From: a virus
Virus record (IMG/VR): IMGVR_UViG_3300001460_000024
Location: 4,403-67,859 of that record
Direction: 5' to 3' (one strand)
DNA: 63,457 nt
Below are positions 34,175-42,386 of the stretch, piece by piece (positions within the stretch are counted from its first letter, which is position 1; each line of letters begins with the position of its first letter). The notes beneath the pieces were generated by a model. It had not been told where the DNA came from and ran no database searches. It was given only the letters and a program-made list of their open reading frames with translations. The translations under genes were made by a program, and so were the position numbers.

Positions 34175-35215
34175 TTATTTGTTAAACCTTTTTAAAGAGT
34201 TTTCAGATATTTTTATAAAATTAGCTTTATTTACAAATTCTTCTAAATCGAAAGAGTCTGAATAACTCATTGCCGACCTTAAATAAGATTTAAAATTATC
34301 AATCCATCCTTCAAGAGTATATTCAACTTCTCTTATTCTTACAACACCTTCAGATGTCTTTAATTTTAAACTACCCCACTTCTTCTGAACTTCTTTGGTG
34401 CTCATGCCTCTAAACTTTTTAAACACCTTAAAACCTAATTTATGAAGTCTTTTAGCAAATGAACTTGGTATTGGTATAATTTCAAATATATAATTTTTAC
34501 CACAAGATTCAATTGACTTATTAAATATGCTCCCAAGCATCACATAATCAGCACCAAGTGCCAATGCTTTTATAACATCTGAATAAGATTTCATACCACC
34601 ATCTGCTACGATTTTTGCTGGATTTTCTAATGAACAAGAAGCTATATAACATTCTCTTATTAAAGATGCCATTGGATATCCTACACCCAATTGTTGGGTT
34701 GTTAAACATCCATTTCCGTTTCCGATACCACACCTTATTAAATCTGCACCAGCATCTGAAAGTATTTCATAAGTTTTACTATTAGCAACATTACCAACCA
34801 TTAAAACTAATTGTTTACCCCATTTTTTCTTGGCAATTCTTATACAATAAATCATGTCTTTAATATGACCATTTGCAGTGTCTATTAATACATATTTTTT
34901 CTTTCCATTAATAGATGGTAATTCTTTTTTGATTATAATTTCTTTAAAATCATTCAAAGAATATGAAACAAAAGAATCATCTTCACTTTCAAGACCTCTT
35001 GGTAAGCACACATTAACCCCTAAGTCTTTAAACAATTGTTCATTTTCACTATCTACAACAGTATCCATAGGTGCGGTAAATAATGGTAATTTACCGTTTA
35101 AATCAAAAATATGAACTTCTTTTCTACTTTGAATTCTAGTAGTTTGTTTTGGTTCAATTAATAAATCATTAAAATCTAATTTAGTTACTTTTACTTGTAT
35201 ATCTGATAAAGCCAT
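34175..35215 (-). CDS. guaC: GMP reductase / IMP dehydrogenase family enzyme
   Basis: TIM-barrel purine enzyme: GMP to IMP (reductase) or IMP to XMP (dehydrogenase). 346 residues from the ATG at 35215 (MALSDIQVKVTKLDF), which is GMP reductase length and lacks CBS domains; an ATG at 35257 inside dut is less likely. DFNDLLIEP, APMDTVVDS, LIDTANGH, DAGADLIRCGIGNGNGC, GVGYP and IVADGGMKSYSD are present, and GVGYP favours reductase. The catalytic loop reads C-L-T-T where the family has C-T-T-R, so activity is uncertain. Confidence 0.75.
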   Translation of the reverse strand: MALSDIQVKVTKLDFNDLLIEPKQTTRIQSRKEVHIFDLNGKLPLFTAPMDTVVDSENEQLFKDLGVNVCLPRGLESEDDSFVSYSLNDFKEIIIKKELPSINGKKKYVLIDTANGHIKDMIYCIRIAKKKWGKQLVLMVGNVANSKTYEILSDAGADLIRCGIGNGNGCLTTQQLGVGYPMASLIRECYIASCSLENPAKIVADGGMKSYSDVIKALALGADYVMLGSIFNKSIESCGKNYIFEIIPIPSSFAKRLHKLGFKVFKKFRGMSTKEVQKKWGSLKLKTSEGVVRIREVEYTLEGWIDNFKSYLRSAMSYSDSFDLEEFVNKANFIKISENSLKRFNK

Positions 35216-35225
35216 ATTACTTTTT

Positions 35226-35816
35226 TTATTTAATACCTGTACTTCCAAATCCTCCATTTTCTCTTTCAGTTTTATTTAATTCTTTTACCTTTTCAAGGTC
35301 TATTAGTTCTCTGGTCATAACAGAATTTATAACACCTTGCGCAATTCTATCACCTGGATTTATAGTAAAACTCTTAGATGAATGGTTTATTAATATTATT
35401 TTAACTTCCCCACGATAATCACAATCAACAGTTCCAGGACTATTTAAAACTGTTATACCATGTTTAGCTGCTAACCCACTTCTTGGTCTAACTTGTAATT
35501 CCATGTTTTTTGGAAGTTCAAAATATAAACCAGTTGGAACCATAGCAATGTTATTGTCGCTGTTTTTGCCAGGGATTTCAATTGGTGTTTCAATATCTGC
35601 TCTAAAATCGAACCCAGCAGCACCATCACTGTGGTACTCTGGGTCAATATTACTAGATTTATTAAGAAACTTAATTTGTAATTTATAATCTGAAGATGAT
35701 GTTAATGTATGATTAACATTTTGGTATTCATTATTAAAATCTTCGATGGTGTACTTATTTGAAGGGGTTAATGCCTCAAAAAACTTTTCCCTAATTTCAT
35801 TCAAGTTATATTTCAT
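35226..35816 (-). CDS. dut: dUTPase with N-terminal extension
   Basis: Hydrolyses dUTP to dUMP, keeping uracil out of DNA. 196 residues; the core begins near residue 45. The five motifs are visible: DGAAGFDFRA, RPRSGLAAKHG, TVDCDYRGEVKI, GDRIAQGVI and a C-terminal GGFGSTG arm. The ~45 extra residues at the N-terminus are helical and of unknown role. It lies 5 nt after the HD-like gene. Confidence 0.95.
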   Translation of the reverse strand: MKYNLNEIREKFFEALTPSNKYTIEDFNNEYQNVNHTLTSSSDYKLQIKFLNKSSNIDPEYHSDGAAGFDFRADIETPIEIPGKNSDNNIAMVPTGLYFELPKNMELQVRPRSGLAAKHGITVLNSPGTVDCDYRGEVKIILINHSSKSFTINPGDRIAQGVINSVMTRELIDLEKVKELNKTERENGGFGSTGIK

Positions 35817-35821
35817 ATTGA

Positions 35822-36379
35822 TTATTTTTCTTCCATTATAGCGGTTAAATTTGATATTTTTAAAAGTGCCGCTAAATTCTCACCTTCACTTGTCATACTT
35901 CTGTGTGCGAAATCACTATTATAATTATAAATCGCAAAAACCTCATCTTCTGTTAAATCTATACCAGATTTAAGAGCGTAGTAGATAGAGCGTTCAGAAA
36001 CTGACATAGTTAAAACTTCATCGTTAAATGTATACATCTCACCTTTGTTTTTTCTATGCCATTCAGATTTTTGCTCAATAAACATATTTGTCTTACCTAT
36101 TTGATGAATTAAACAAACTCTAATTAATGATTTAATATTAACTTGTTTTGATTCTGGTAACAAATTATTAATTGAAACTGCATATTTTGTAGTAGTTAAA
36201 ATATGTTGGATTAACCCTCCATCATATGCGTTGTAAAAATTTTTTGACGTAGTGCAAGGTGCTTCTATAAATGATTGACCTAATAAATCTTCCAAAGAAT
36301 CATTCATTACTGCGTACTTATAAGCTGTTTCAAAGAATTTTTTAGTGTTTTTGGTTATTTTTTCTACTGTTAATTCCAT
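35822..36379 (-). CDS. HD-domain-like protein with altered metal site
   Basis: 185 residues. YDGGLIQHILTTTKYA (His59) and CLIHQIGK (His92-Gln93) follow the pattern of small phage HD phosphohydrolases, where the second motif should be HD. Gln replaces the metal-binding Asp, so it may be inactive or bind differently. It is the first gene of a nucleotide unit with dut and guaC, with a TATATTTG promoter element upstream. Confidence 0.68.
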   Translation of the reverse strand: MELTVEKITKNTKKFFETAYKYAVMNDSLEDLLGQSFIEAPCTTSKNFYNAYDGGLIQHILTTTKYAVSINNLLPESKQVNIKSLIRVCLIHQIGKTNMFIEQKSEWHRKNKGEMYTFNDEVLTMSVSERSIYYALKSGIDLTEDEVFAIYNYNSDFAHRSMTSEGENLAALLKISNLTAIMEEK

Positions 36380-36415
36380 TGTGTATATTTTTTTAGTTTA
36401 AGATTATATCAAAAG

Positions 36416-36423
36416 CAAATATA
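36416..36423 (-). promoter_or_regulatory. TATATTTG, host-type -7 element
   Basis: On the minus strand TATATTTG fits the Bacteroidota -7 consensus TAnnTTTG, 36 nt before the ATG of the HD-like gene. No clean TTG is found 19-21 nt upstream, so the -33 part is weak. It may drive the long minus-strand run from 36379 into the sugar cassette. Confidence 0.45.
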
Positions 36424-36435
36424 CACTATTTTTAA

Positions 36436-37710
36436 TTAACTAACCACTTTAACTTGTCCTTTTTCCGTTTTTTCTTTAACTAACTTTATGTATAAGTTTC
36501 TTCTTTCTGTAGCAACAGCATCCGTACTATACGTGTCTTTTACAGTATTATATAGTTTTTCACCCATTTCGGTAATTAGCTCTGGATTGTTTATTAAACG
36601 TTTAACATTTTTATACCAATCTGAATGATTTCGTTTTGTTTTAACTAAAAATGCGTTACCGTTTTCGTTTATAGATACCCCAGAACCTTTCTTTGGTTTA
36701 TTGTAATAAGGTTCTAAATCTATCTGATATGGGCCAAAATCTTGCGCAATCAAAGCTTTTTTATGGAATCCAGCTTCAATAACTTTTAGTTGTGATTTAA
36801 CTTCATTAAAAATATTTTCTTCTAATGGTGCTAATGATACGTCAAATAAATTATAATTAGATGCGTAGCTACTAATAGGTTTAGTCCAAACTCGTCTGTA
36901 TGCCTCATTTGATATGTTGTGATATTCTGTTTTATCAAATTTTAAAAGATGATTTTTGTAATCTTCACTTATAAGACTATAGTCATTAGTAAAGATTCTT
37001 TCGTATTGATACCAAACGCTCTCCATTGGTTTTATTGGTCTTTGGGTTTGTTCACCAGTTTCTTGATTTATTGTGGTTATACTTCCTCTTGTATCAAAAC
37101 CACATAAAACAAATTGTACTTTATCAAGTAAATTATCTGATTTTATCTTTCTGAATATACCAGACAATAATTTTAAATCTTCGAAATGTGAGGAACCTCC
37201 TAACCATCCAATTCTTATTCTGTCTGATTTTTCTGGTTTAGGTTTATATTGTTTTTCATTTGGGTCTATTGCGTTTGGTAAAATATGAATATTTTTACAA
37301 TATTTTTTAAGTTCTTTTGCGAATATCGTAGTAGTAGTAGTTAAGTTTCTGGCTGTTCTTACGTTTTGAAGTATTTTTTTATCCATACCAGATTGTTTTA
37401 TTAACAAATATGCTGGATGGTGTTTACCTGGTGACCAATAATCGTCCAAATCCATTATTGTGACAATACCTAATTTATCTGTTAGTTTTAAAATTTCTTC
37501 TGTTTTTTCAAATGAACCTAAACTTCTGTGGTAGTGGATAATATCATATTGTTTTAAAAATTTTTCATCAAATAAATTTGGTTGATAATCAATATCTATA
37601 TGAAATTCATTTGGATAATTTTCTTCTAATGATATATGTGGTTTTGTTGAACGGAAATAACCAACTCCAGTTCTGTCGGATGGTACTACTAATACTTTTA
37701 TTTTTTTCAT
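36436..37710 (-). CDS. GT-B glycosyltransferase (GT4-like), large
   Basis: 424 residues. VPSDRTGVGYFRSTKPH opens the N-terminal domain. IDPNEKQYKPKPEKSDRIRI (given as the linker) leads into IGWLGGSSHFEDL and the donor site FDVSLAPLEENIFNEVKS with the E-x7-E acidic pair. The C-terminal helix is typical. It is separated from the rest of the sugar cassette by the nucleotide genes and lies behind a terminator, so it may be transcribed separately. Confidence 0.82.
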   Translation of the reverse strand: MKKIKVLVVPSDRTGVGYFRSTKPHISLEENYPNEFHIDIDYQPNLFDEKFLKQYDIIHYHRSLGSFEKTEEILKLTDKLGIVTIMDLDDYWSPGKHHPAYLLIKQSGMDKKILQNVRTARNLTTTTTIFAKELKKYCKNIHILPNAIDPNEKQYKPKPEKSDRIRIGWLGGSSHFEDLKLLSGIFRKIKSDNLLDKVQFVLCGFDTRGSITTINQETGEQTQRPIKPMESVWYQYERIFTNDYSLISEDYKNHLLKFDKTEYHNISNEAYRRVWTKPISSYASNYNLFDVSLAPLEENIFNEVKSQLKVIEAGFHKKALIAQDFGPYQIDLEPYYNKPKKGSGVSINENGNAFLVKTKRNHSDWYKNVKRLINNPELITEMGEKLYNTVKDTYSTDAVATERRNLYIKLVKEKTEKGQVKVVS

Positions 37711-37773
37711 TTTTGTTCGATTATTTTATTAATATTATGTGTATATAATAATCAAACAATTAGTATTGTAAAT

Positions 37774-37804
37774 AAAAAAAGCTCAGAATATTCTGAGCTT
37801 TTTA
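37774..37804 (-). terminator. Strong rho-independent terminator
   Basis: A nearly perfect palindrome: GCTCAGAATATTCTGAGC at 37781-37798 flanked by seven A and five T. It ends the minus-strand unit 40201-37809 and is symmetric, so it could also act on plus-strand transcripts. Confidence 0.88.
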
Positions 37805-37808
37805 TTTT

Positions 37809-38339
37809 TTATTTCTTTGTTTTTATCTTTCCTTCTTTTAAGAGGGTGTTAATGGTTTTTTTTATTGCGTTTTCGGTTAATTTTTTATTGTAATCTTCAG
37901 TTAGATATTCTAATAATACATCTTTTACTATCTCTCTTATTTTAGCTTCACTAATATTATCATTGTTATGTACAATATTTTCCTTTACCTGTTTTTGAGG
38001 TTCTATCAAATCAGCTACATCCTCCAAATTAAAACTATGTATTAAACTATTTGATTGTTGTATTGGGTTTTCCAGCATGGCTTTTTTAATAGCATCTGGT
38101 AATTTAGAGTTACGTATACTTTCTTTAGTTATTTTTCTTTGTGGTTGTTGTTGAACTGCGTTTGCATTATTAAATTGCTCTTCGCTTATATAATTTGTCG
38201 TGTTTGTCGTTGTTGCGTTATTACTAGGTAATGATTTCCCGTTAGAACTATTTTCATTAACCTTATTCATAACAGCTTTAGCGTTACTTAGTATACCTTT
38301 TAATTTACTTAAGTCTGCTGATTGTGGTACTTGATTCAT
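37809..38339 (-). CDS. Hypothetical virion-region protein
   Basis: 176 residues, not recognised. A disordered Asn/Ser/Thr/Gln-rich middle lies between helices. The C-terminal helix (KIREIVKDVLLEYL, then KKTINTLLKEGKIK) resembles tails of many small phage head/core proteins, but this is general character only. Its ATG overlaps the upstream stop by 4 nt, and a terminator follows 5 nt after its stop. Confidence 0.58.
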   Translation of the reverse strand: MNQVPQSADLSKLKGILSNAKAVMNKVNENSSNGKSLPSNNATTTNTTNYISEEQFNNANAVQQQPQRKITKESIRNSKLPDAIKKAMLENPIQQSNSLIHSFNLEDVADLIEPQKQVKENIVHNNDNISEAKIREIVKDVLLEYLTEDYNKKLTENAIKKTINTLLKEGKIKTKK

Positions 38340-38812
38340 ATTTTAACACTTTTTCCATCTTGGTATTTTCCACCTTGGAATAATTTATCATTTGGTGGGT
38401 TTATTTTATTTTTTGCGTAACTCTGAAATTCAGAATTATTATATTGTCTTACCTTTAATACTTTTATCTTTCTTATCTTATGAACTAATAAAGTTTTATG
38501 TGTTCTTTCTTTCTTTGTTCCTCCGTAACCAGGGTCCCATATCCTAATAGAGTCGTGATTGCTACCACCTTTTAATTTTCCTCTACCTAATATATATACA
38601 AACATTTTTCTCTCTGGACCTTTTTTTTCTTTTTGATACCATATGTTTACCCAAATAGCAAATGGTCTACCATCTTTTTTTGTGTTACCGCCCTCTATAG
38701 CAAAATCTATTGCTGCGGAAATATCACTAACAGTTCCATATGTTTCACCATATGTTATGTTTTTTGATTTTTCTTCTAATATAATATCTTTATATAAATT
38801 GTAAAGTTTCAT
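38336..38812 (-). CDS. WYL-like domain phage protein
   Basis: 158 residues. The N-terminus MKLYNLYKDIILEE is followed by a beta-rich core (SAAIDFAIEGG, IWVNIWYQKEK, VYILGRGKLKGGSNHDSIRI) and KTLLVHKIRKI. The order matches the WYL-like small beta-barrel domain found in structural-region proteins of T4-like phages (A-ID...-I-Y...-G...-R-W...-L-DKI). The DNA-binding part of regulatory WYL proteins is absent. A ligand- or protein-binding role is inferred. Confidence 0.5.
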   Translation of the reverse strand: MKLYNLYKDIILEEKSKNITYGETYGTVSDISAAIDFAIEGGNTKKDGRPFAIWVNIWYQKEKKGPERKMFVYILGRGKLKGGSNHDSIRIWDPGYGGTKKERTHKTLLVHKIRKIKVLKVRQYNNSEFQSYAKNKINPPNDKLFQGGKYQDGKSVKI

Positions 38813-38815
38813 TTA

Positions 38816-39148
38816 TTAAAAACTGAATTGACCCACATTACCAGTAGTATCTGGTTTTTTATAATAATTATCTGGTGTATAACCCCATGTTGACCCATTA
38901 TTTGCATAAGCTGCAATTCTACCACTACCACCAACATTAGGATTTCCGTTTATATCAAAGTCTCCACCACCATTGTATGTATCTAGAAATATTCCAGTTC
39001 CTTTACCAGCTATTGGGGTTAAATCGTCAGACAATGCTCTTGTGTGTGTGGCACTGTAATTATTTGAGTCTGCCACATCGTTGTAAGAGTTATTTGCTAT
39101 TAACACATTTCTTTGTGCTATTGCTGCTTGTTCTAATTTATTACTCAT
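38816..39148 (-). CDS. Hypothetical small virion-region protein
   Basis: 110 residues, rich in Asn, Gly, Tyr and Thr (NSYNDVADSNNYSATHT, NGGGDFDINGNPNVGGSG), likely disordered or extended. Not recognised. It starts 2 nt after the stop of the upstream gene and ends 3 nt before the next, in the five-gene unit 40201-37809. Confidence 0.55.
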   Translation of the reverse strand: MSNKLEQAAIAQRNVLIANNSYNDVADSNNYSATHTRALSDDLTPIAGKGTGIFLDTYNGGGDFDINGNPNVGGSGRIAAYANNGSTWGYTPDNYYKKPDTTGNVGQFSF

Positions 39149-39150
39149 GA

Positions 39151-39603
39151 TTATAGTATTTTATTATTATTATTATTATCCATGTATTCTATTAAATATA
39201 ACATGTTTTTAAGTTCTTTATCAAAAGATTCATAATATTGAACCCTATTATTATAAATTTGGTCAGATGCTTTTGTGTGTTTTCCACTACTTGTTAGTTT
39301 TGCCATCCCACCAATTTTGGTTACATTTTTATTTTTTCTATCTTTTGTGTGTGTTTCTTTAAATGCATTTTCTCTACCTAAATTCATTTGAATTCTTTTT
39401 TTATTATCAATAGAATCGGCAATATTTTCATATTCTTTTTCTAGGTATTCTAATAATTCTTCTTCCTCTTTTGATTTGTTTTCTTTTTTTCTAAGTCTAG
39501 ATATTTTAGTGGTCATATTATTCCCACTAATTTTATCCCCAATAAGTTTTCTAAACTTTTTAGGTACTTGATATTTTTTGTCGTTCATATCTAGATTTGG
39601 CAT
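39151..39603 (-). CDS. Hypothetical charged protein
   Basis: 150 residues, Lys/Glu-rich with a long helix (RLRKKENKSKEEEELLEYL) and a C-terminal run of five Asn encoded by repeated att/aat triplets. No motif recognised. Position suggests a virion-associated or head-assembly factor. Confidence 0.55.
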   Translation of the reverse strand: MPNLDMNDKKYQVPKKFRKLIGDKISGNNMTTKISRLRKKENKSKEEEELLEYLEKEYENIADSIDNKKRIQMNLGRENAFKETHTKDRKNKNVTKIGGMAKLTSSGKHTKASDQIYNNRVQYYESFDKELKNMLYLIEYMDNNNNNKIL

Positions 39604-39607
39604 ATTT

Positions 39608-40201
39608 TTAAATTTTACTTTTTAATATATTTTTTAATTTACTATCAAAATTAGCGATTTTAATGTTGTCTAATAAATGATTCATGACTATAAATAGTTC
39701 TAATTCATTTGAATCGCTTATTTTATTTAAAAATGTTTTTATTGCTTCTATTTTTTTAAGGTCTTCTATTTCTGAAACGTCTGGAATATTGTTTTTATTT
39801 AAATCAGAATAATTATCAACACTTATTAATCCATTTTTACCATCACTAGTGTCAACAAGGTCTTCCATAACTTTCTGCACTCGTTGTTTAATTAATTCAC
39901 TTAATTTGTCTTTTGACTCATGTACACTATAGTATCCATATGGTACACCCATGTTAAAACCTTGAAAAGGGTATTGTTGCTTATTATTTTTAGCATTTGC
40001 TGAATATTGATTTGTTGTTAGCGGTATACCCATTTCTCTATCTGATGAATAATCTGATGGTAAAACAGGTGTATCGGTGAAAACACTTGATGTATTCATA
40101 ATTGGAATACCACCAGACAAATCACCGCTAGTAGGGTCATATAGTTCATCAATCTCATTTGGTTTGTATGATTCTTCAAATTCTTTTTTAGTAAATTTCA
40201 T
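39608..40201 (-). CDS. Hypothetical protein, first gene of a five-gene unit
   Basis: 197 residues. The N-terminal half is Pro/Gly/Tyr-rich and extended (GGIPIMNTSSVF, YPFQGFNMGVPYGYYSVHES); the C-terminal half is helical (LIKQRVQKVMEDLVDTSDG, LDNIKIANFDSKLKNILKS). Not recognised. A candidate late motif lies 16 nt before the ATG, facing the equivalent motif of the fibre gene in the divergent gap. Confidence 0.58.
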   Translation of the reverse strand: MKFTKKEFEESYKPNEIDELYDPTSGDLSGGIPIMNTSSVFTDTPVLPSDYSSDREMGIPLTTNQYSANAKNNKQQYPFQGFNMGVPYGYYSVHESKDKLSELIKQRVQKVMEDLVDTSDGKNGLISVDNYSDLNKNNIPDVSEIEDLKKIEAIKTFLNKISDSNELELFIVMNHLLDNIKIANFDSKLKNILKSKI

Positions 40202-40217
40202 AAATATACTTTTTAAT

Positions 40218-40225
40218 ATAAATAT
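40218..40225 (-). promoter_or_regulatory. Candidate late promoter motif, minus side of divergent pair
   Basis: On the minus strand ATATTTATATTAAAAAG, 16 nt before the ATG at 40201. The plus-strand partner at 40240 has the same flanks, making a symmetric divergent pair. Confidence 0.5.
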
Positions 40226-40239
40226 AAAGAAATATGATA

Positions 40240-40247
40240 ATATTTAT
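40240..40247 (+). promoter_or_regulatory. Candidate late promoter motif, plus side of divergent pair
   Basis: ATATTTATATTAAAAG, 16 nt before the fibre gene ATG at 40264. Confidence 0.5.
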
Positions 40248-40263
40248 ATTAAAAGATAATTTT

Positions 40264-42384
40264 ATGACTTTTAGAACAAAATTAGATTATTCTGATAATA
40301 GGCAAATAAAACAAAGAACAAGAACTAACACTACGTTATCTGGAACTACCGTGTTTGGAGTTCCATTTAGTGGTTTAACAACTGGGGCTAGTACCACAGA
40401 TTCTGGTGCTACACAAACGTTTACTTCTGTAATTAGTACGTTCTCTGGTAATTCGGGAACGACAGTATTTACATGGTACGATAATACTATGTCATTGGGT
40501 GAATCTCAAATAAGTGCTTTGACACCTTCAAATAGCGGTGTAACGCAAAATATTTTTATTTTTACCCCAAGTAGTACAACCACTATAGATGGTAACACTG
40601 TAAATTTGGCTTACACTGGCGTTAGTTTTGATTTAACAGTCACAAATATGATTGGTTCTGGGCCTTCTTATAGTGGAACTGTAAAGCATCAACAAGTTAG
40701 TATTCTATCTGCAAATACTTTAGATTACACTGGTAGAACTATTTGGGTTGATAATAAAGAAATAACAAGAACTAAAAAAATTATTGTAACTCAAAATCCT
40801 CAAGTTGGTTATGTCCTAAAATGTGTTGATTCTGAAGGTAAAGCTGAGTGGGGTCCAGTTTCTGGGGTAACAACTTTTAGTGGTAACACATCAGCTACAT
40901 GTATAAATGAATTATACATATCAAATTTATATGGTTGTTCACCAATAACAATTCATGATAACTTACGACATACTGGTTCTACCGCATCTGGTTTACTATC
41001 TGTGGCTTTTGGAAACACAAATTTAGTTTCTGGTAATTATTCTTTTGGTCATGGCACATCGGTGTCGGCAACATCGACTAATTGTCATGCTGAGGGTGAT
41101 AGAACAATTGCTAGTACGGATGCATCTCACGCAGAAGGTAAATTAACAATTGCAAGTGGGGCTGCATCTCATGCACAAAATAGAGATACCACTGCGAGTG
41201 GTGCTGATTCTCATGCCGAGGGTAATGGTACAATCGCCAGTGGTGGAGCCTCTCATGCTGGTGGAAGTGGTGCCGTGGCAAGTGGTTTTGGTTCGTTTGC
41301 ACATTTTAATAGTAACGGTACTTTGGGTGCTTATGGTGATAATTCCGTAGTTTTAGGTGGTGCTAATAACAGTATTTTAAGTTATGCTAAATCTTCTGGA
41401 ATTTTTTGTGGAACAGCAAATACTATTAACATTTATGCATGTGAATCAACTATTTTAGGTGGTTGTGATAATGATTTAAAAGAATATGTCTATTCTTCTG
41501 GAATTTTTTGTGGAACAGCAAATACTATAAATGCAAATGTAGAAAGGTCTGTAGTTATTGGGGGTAAAAATATTACTGGTGCCACTAATGATACTGTTTA
41601 TGTACCAGATTTAGTTATTGATGGATTAATAAATGTAACTGATTTACAAACAAATGGTGAAGGGTTATTAATAGATGGTGCATCAGATGTTAAATTAAAA
41701 AAGAATATATCAAAAATTGAAAATTCTTTAGAAAAGATAATTAAATTGAATCCAGTTTCTTTCGAGTGGAAAAAAGAAATGAAATTAAGAACGGGTAGGG
41801 TATATGGTTTAATCGCACAAGAAGTTGATAGTGTTATACCAGATGTTGTAAGAAAAAGAGCAAAAGGTAATGGAACACTTACGATTGAATATAAAGAGTT
41901 AATTCCATGGATAATTTCAGCGATTAAAGAATTAGATTCAAAACAAAACGTATCAACTAGTAAAGACGCTACGATAAAAACAAAGATTATACCTTCTGAA
42001 GGTGTTAATACAAAAACAAATAAAACATCATCAAGTGATAAAGTTTTAAATAAAAAAGAAGTTATACTTGAGACGCAGACTATAGCATCTGAGGATAATA
42101 ATATAGAATTAAATTTTAATGGAACTAAAGATTCTTCAGTTGACGGTGGTATTATAGTTATTAAAGGTGTGTCTAAAATTGAAGACGCAAAATTTACGAT
42201 TAATTCTGATGGAGATTGGACTACGAATAATTATATTATACCGAAAGGTATTATTATTCCAGAATATACACCAAAATCAACTAGCGATTCATTTGGTAAA
42301 ATTGGTTCAATGACTAAAGATGATGATTATTTATATATAAAAGGAAATAACGGCTGGGGTAGGTGTCTTCTTGAAACATTTTAA
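40264..42384 (+). CDS. Tail fibre with YadA-like head repeats and S74 chaperone
   Basis: 706 residues from the ATG at 40264 (an in-frame ATG at 40234 would add ten hydrophobic residues upstream of the motif spacing and is rejected). The middle carries SHAEG/SHAxx repeats of about 14 residues (ASHAEGKLTIASG, DSHAEGNGTIASG), the left-handed beta-roll of trimeric adhesins. Ser474-Asp475 starts a peptidase S74 domain (SDVKLKKNIS, PVSFEWKKE, GLIAQEVDSVIP), which trimerises the fibre and cuts itself off at S|D. About 130 further residues follow S74, which is unusual. Confidence 0.88.
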   Translation: MTFRTKLDYSDNRQIKQRTRTNTTLSGTTVFGVPFSGLTTGASTTDSGATQTFTSVISTFSGNSGTTVFTWYDNTMSLGESQISALTPSNSGVTQNIFIFTPSSTTTIDGNTVNLAYTGVSFDLTVTNMIGSGPSYSGTVKHQQVSILSANTLDYTGRTIWVDNKEITRTKKIIVTQNPQVGYVLKCVDSEGKAEWGPVSGVTTFSGNTSATCINELYISNLYGCSPITIHDNLRHTGSTASGLLSVAFGNTNLVSGNYSFGHGTSVSATSTNCHAEGDRTIASTDASHAEGKLTIASGAASHAQNRDTTASGADSHAEGNGTIASGGASHAGGSGAVASGFGSFAHFNSNGTLGAYGDNSVVLGGANNSILSYAKSSGIFCGTANTINIYACESTILGGCDNDLKEYVYSSGIFCGTANTINANVERSVVIGGKNITGATNDTVYVPDLVIDGLINVTDLQTNGEGLLIDGASDVKLKKNISKIENSLEKIIKLNPVSFEWKKEMKLRTGRVYGLIAQEVDSVIPDVVRKRAKGNGTLTIEYKELIPWIISAIKELDSKQNVSTSKDATIKTKIIPSEGVNTKTNKTSSSDKVLNKKEVILETQTIASEDNNIELNFNGTKDSSVDGGIIVIKGVSKIEDAKFTINSDGDWTTNNYIIPKGIIIPEYTPKSTSDSFGKIGSMTKDDDYLYIKGNNGWGRCLLETF

Positions 42385-42386
42385 TA

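Noticed and set aside
35822-36379. DatZ-type dATPase of a 2-aminoadenine (Z-genome) system
   Set aside because: The HD metal Asp is replaced by Gln and no PurZ or MazZ gene is visible in the window.
40234-40263. Upstream start for the S74 fibre gene
   Set aside because: It would place the start codon before the candidate promoter motif and add a hydrophobic stretch not expected in a fibre.
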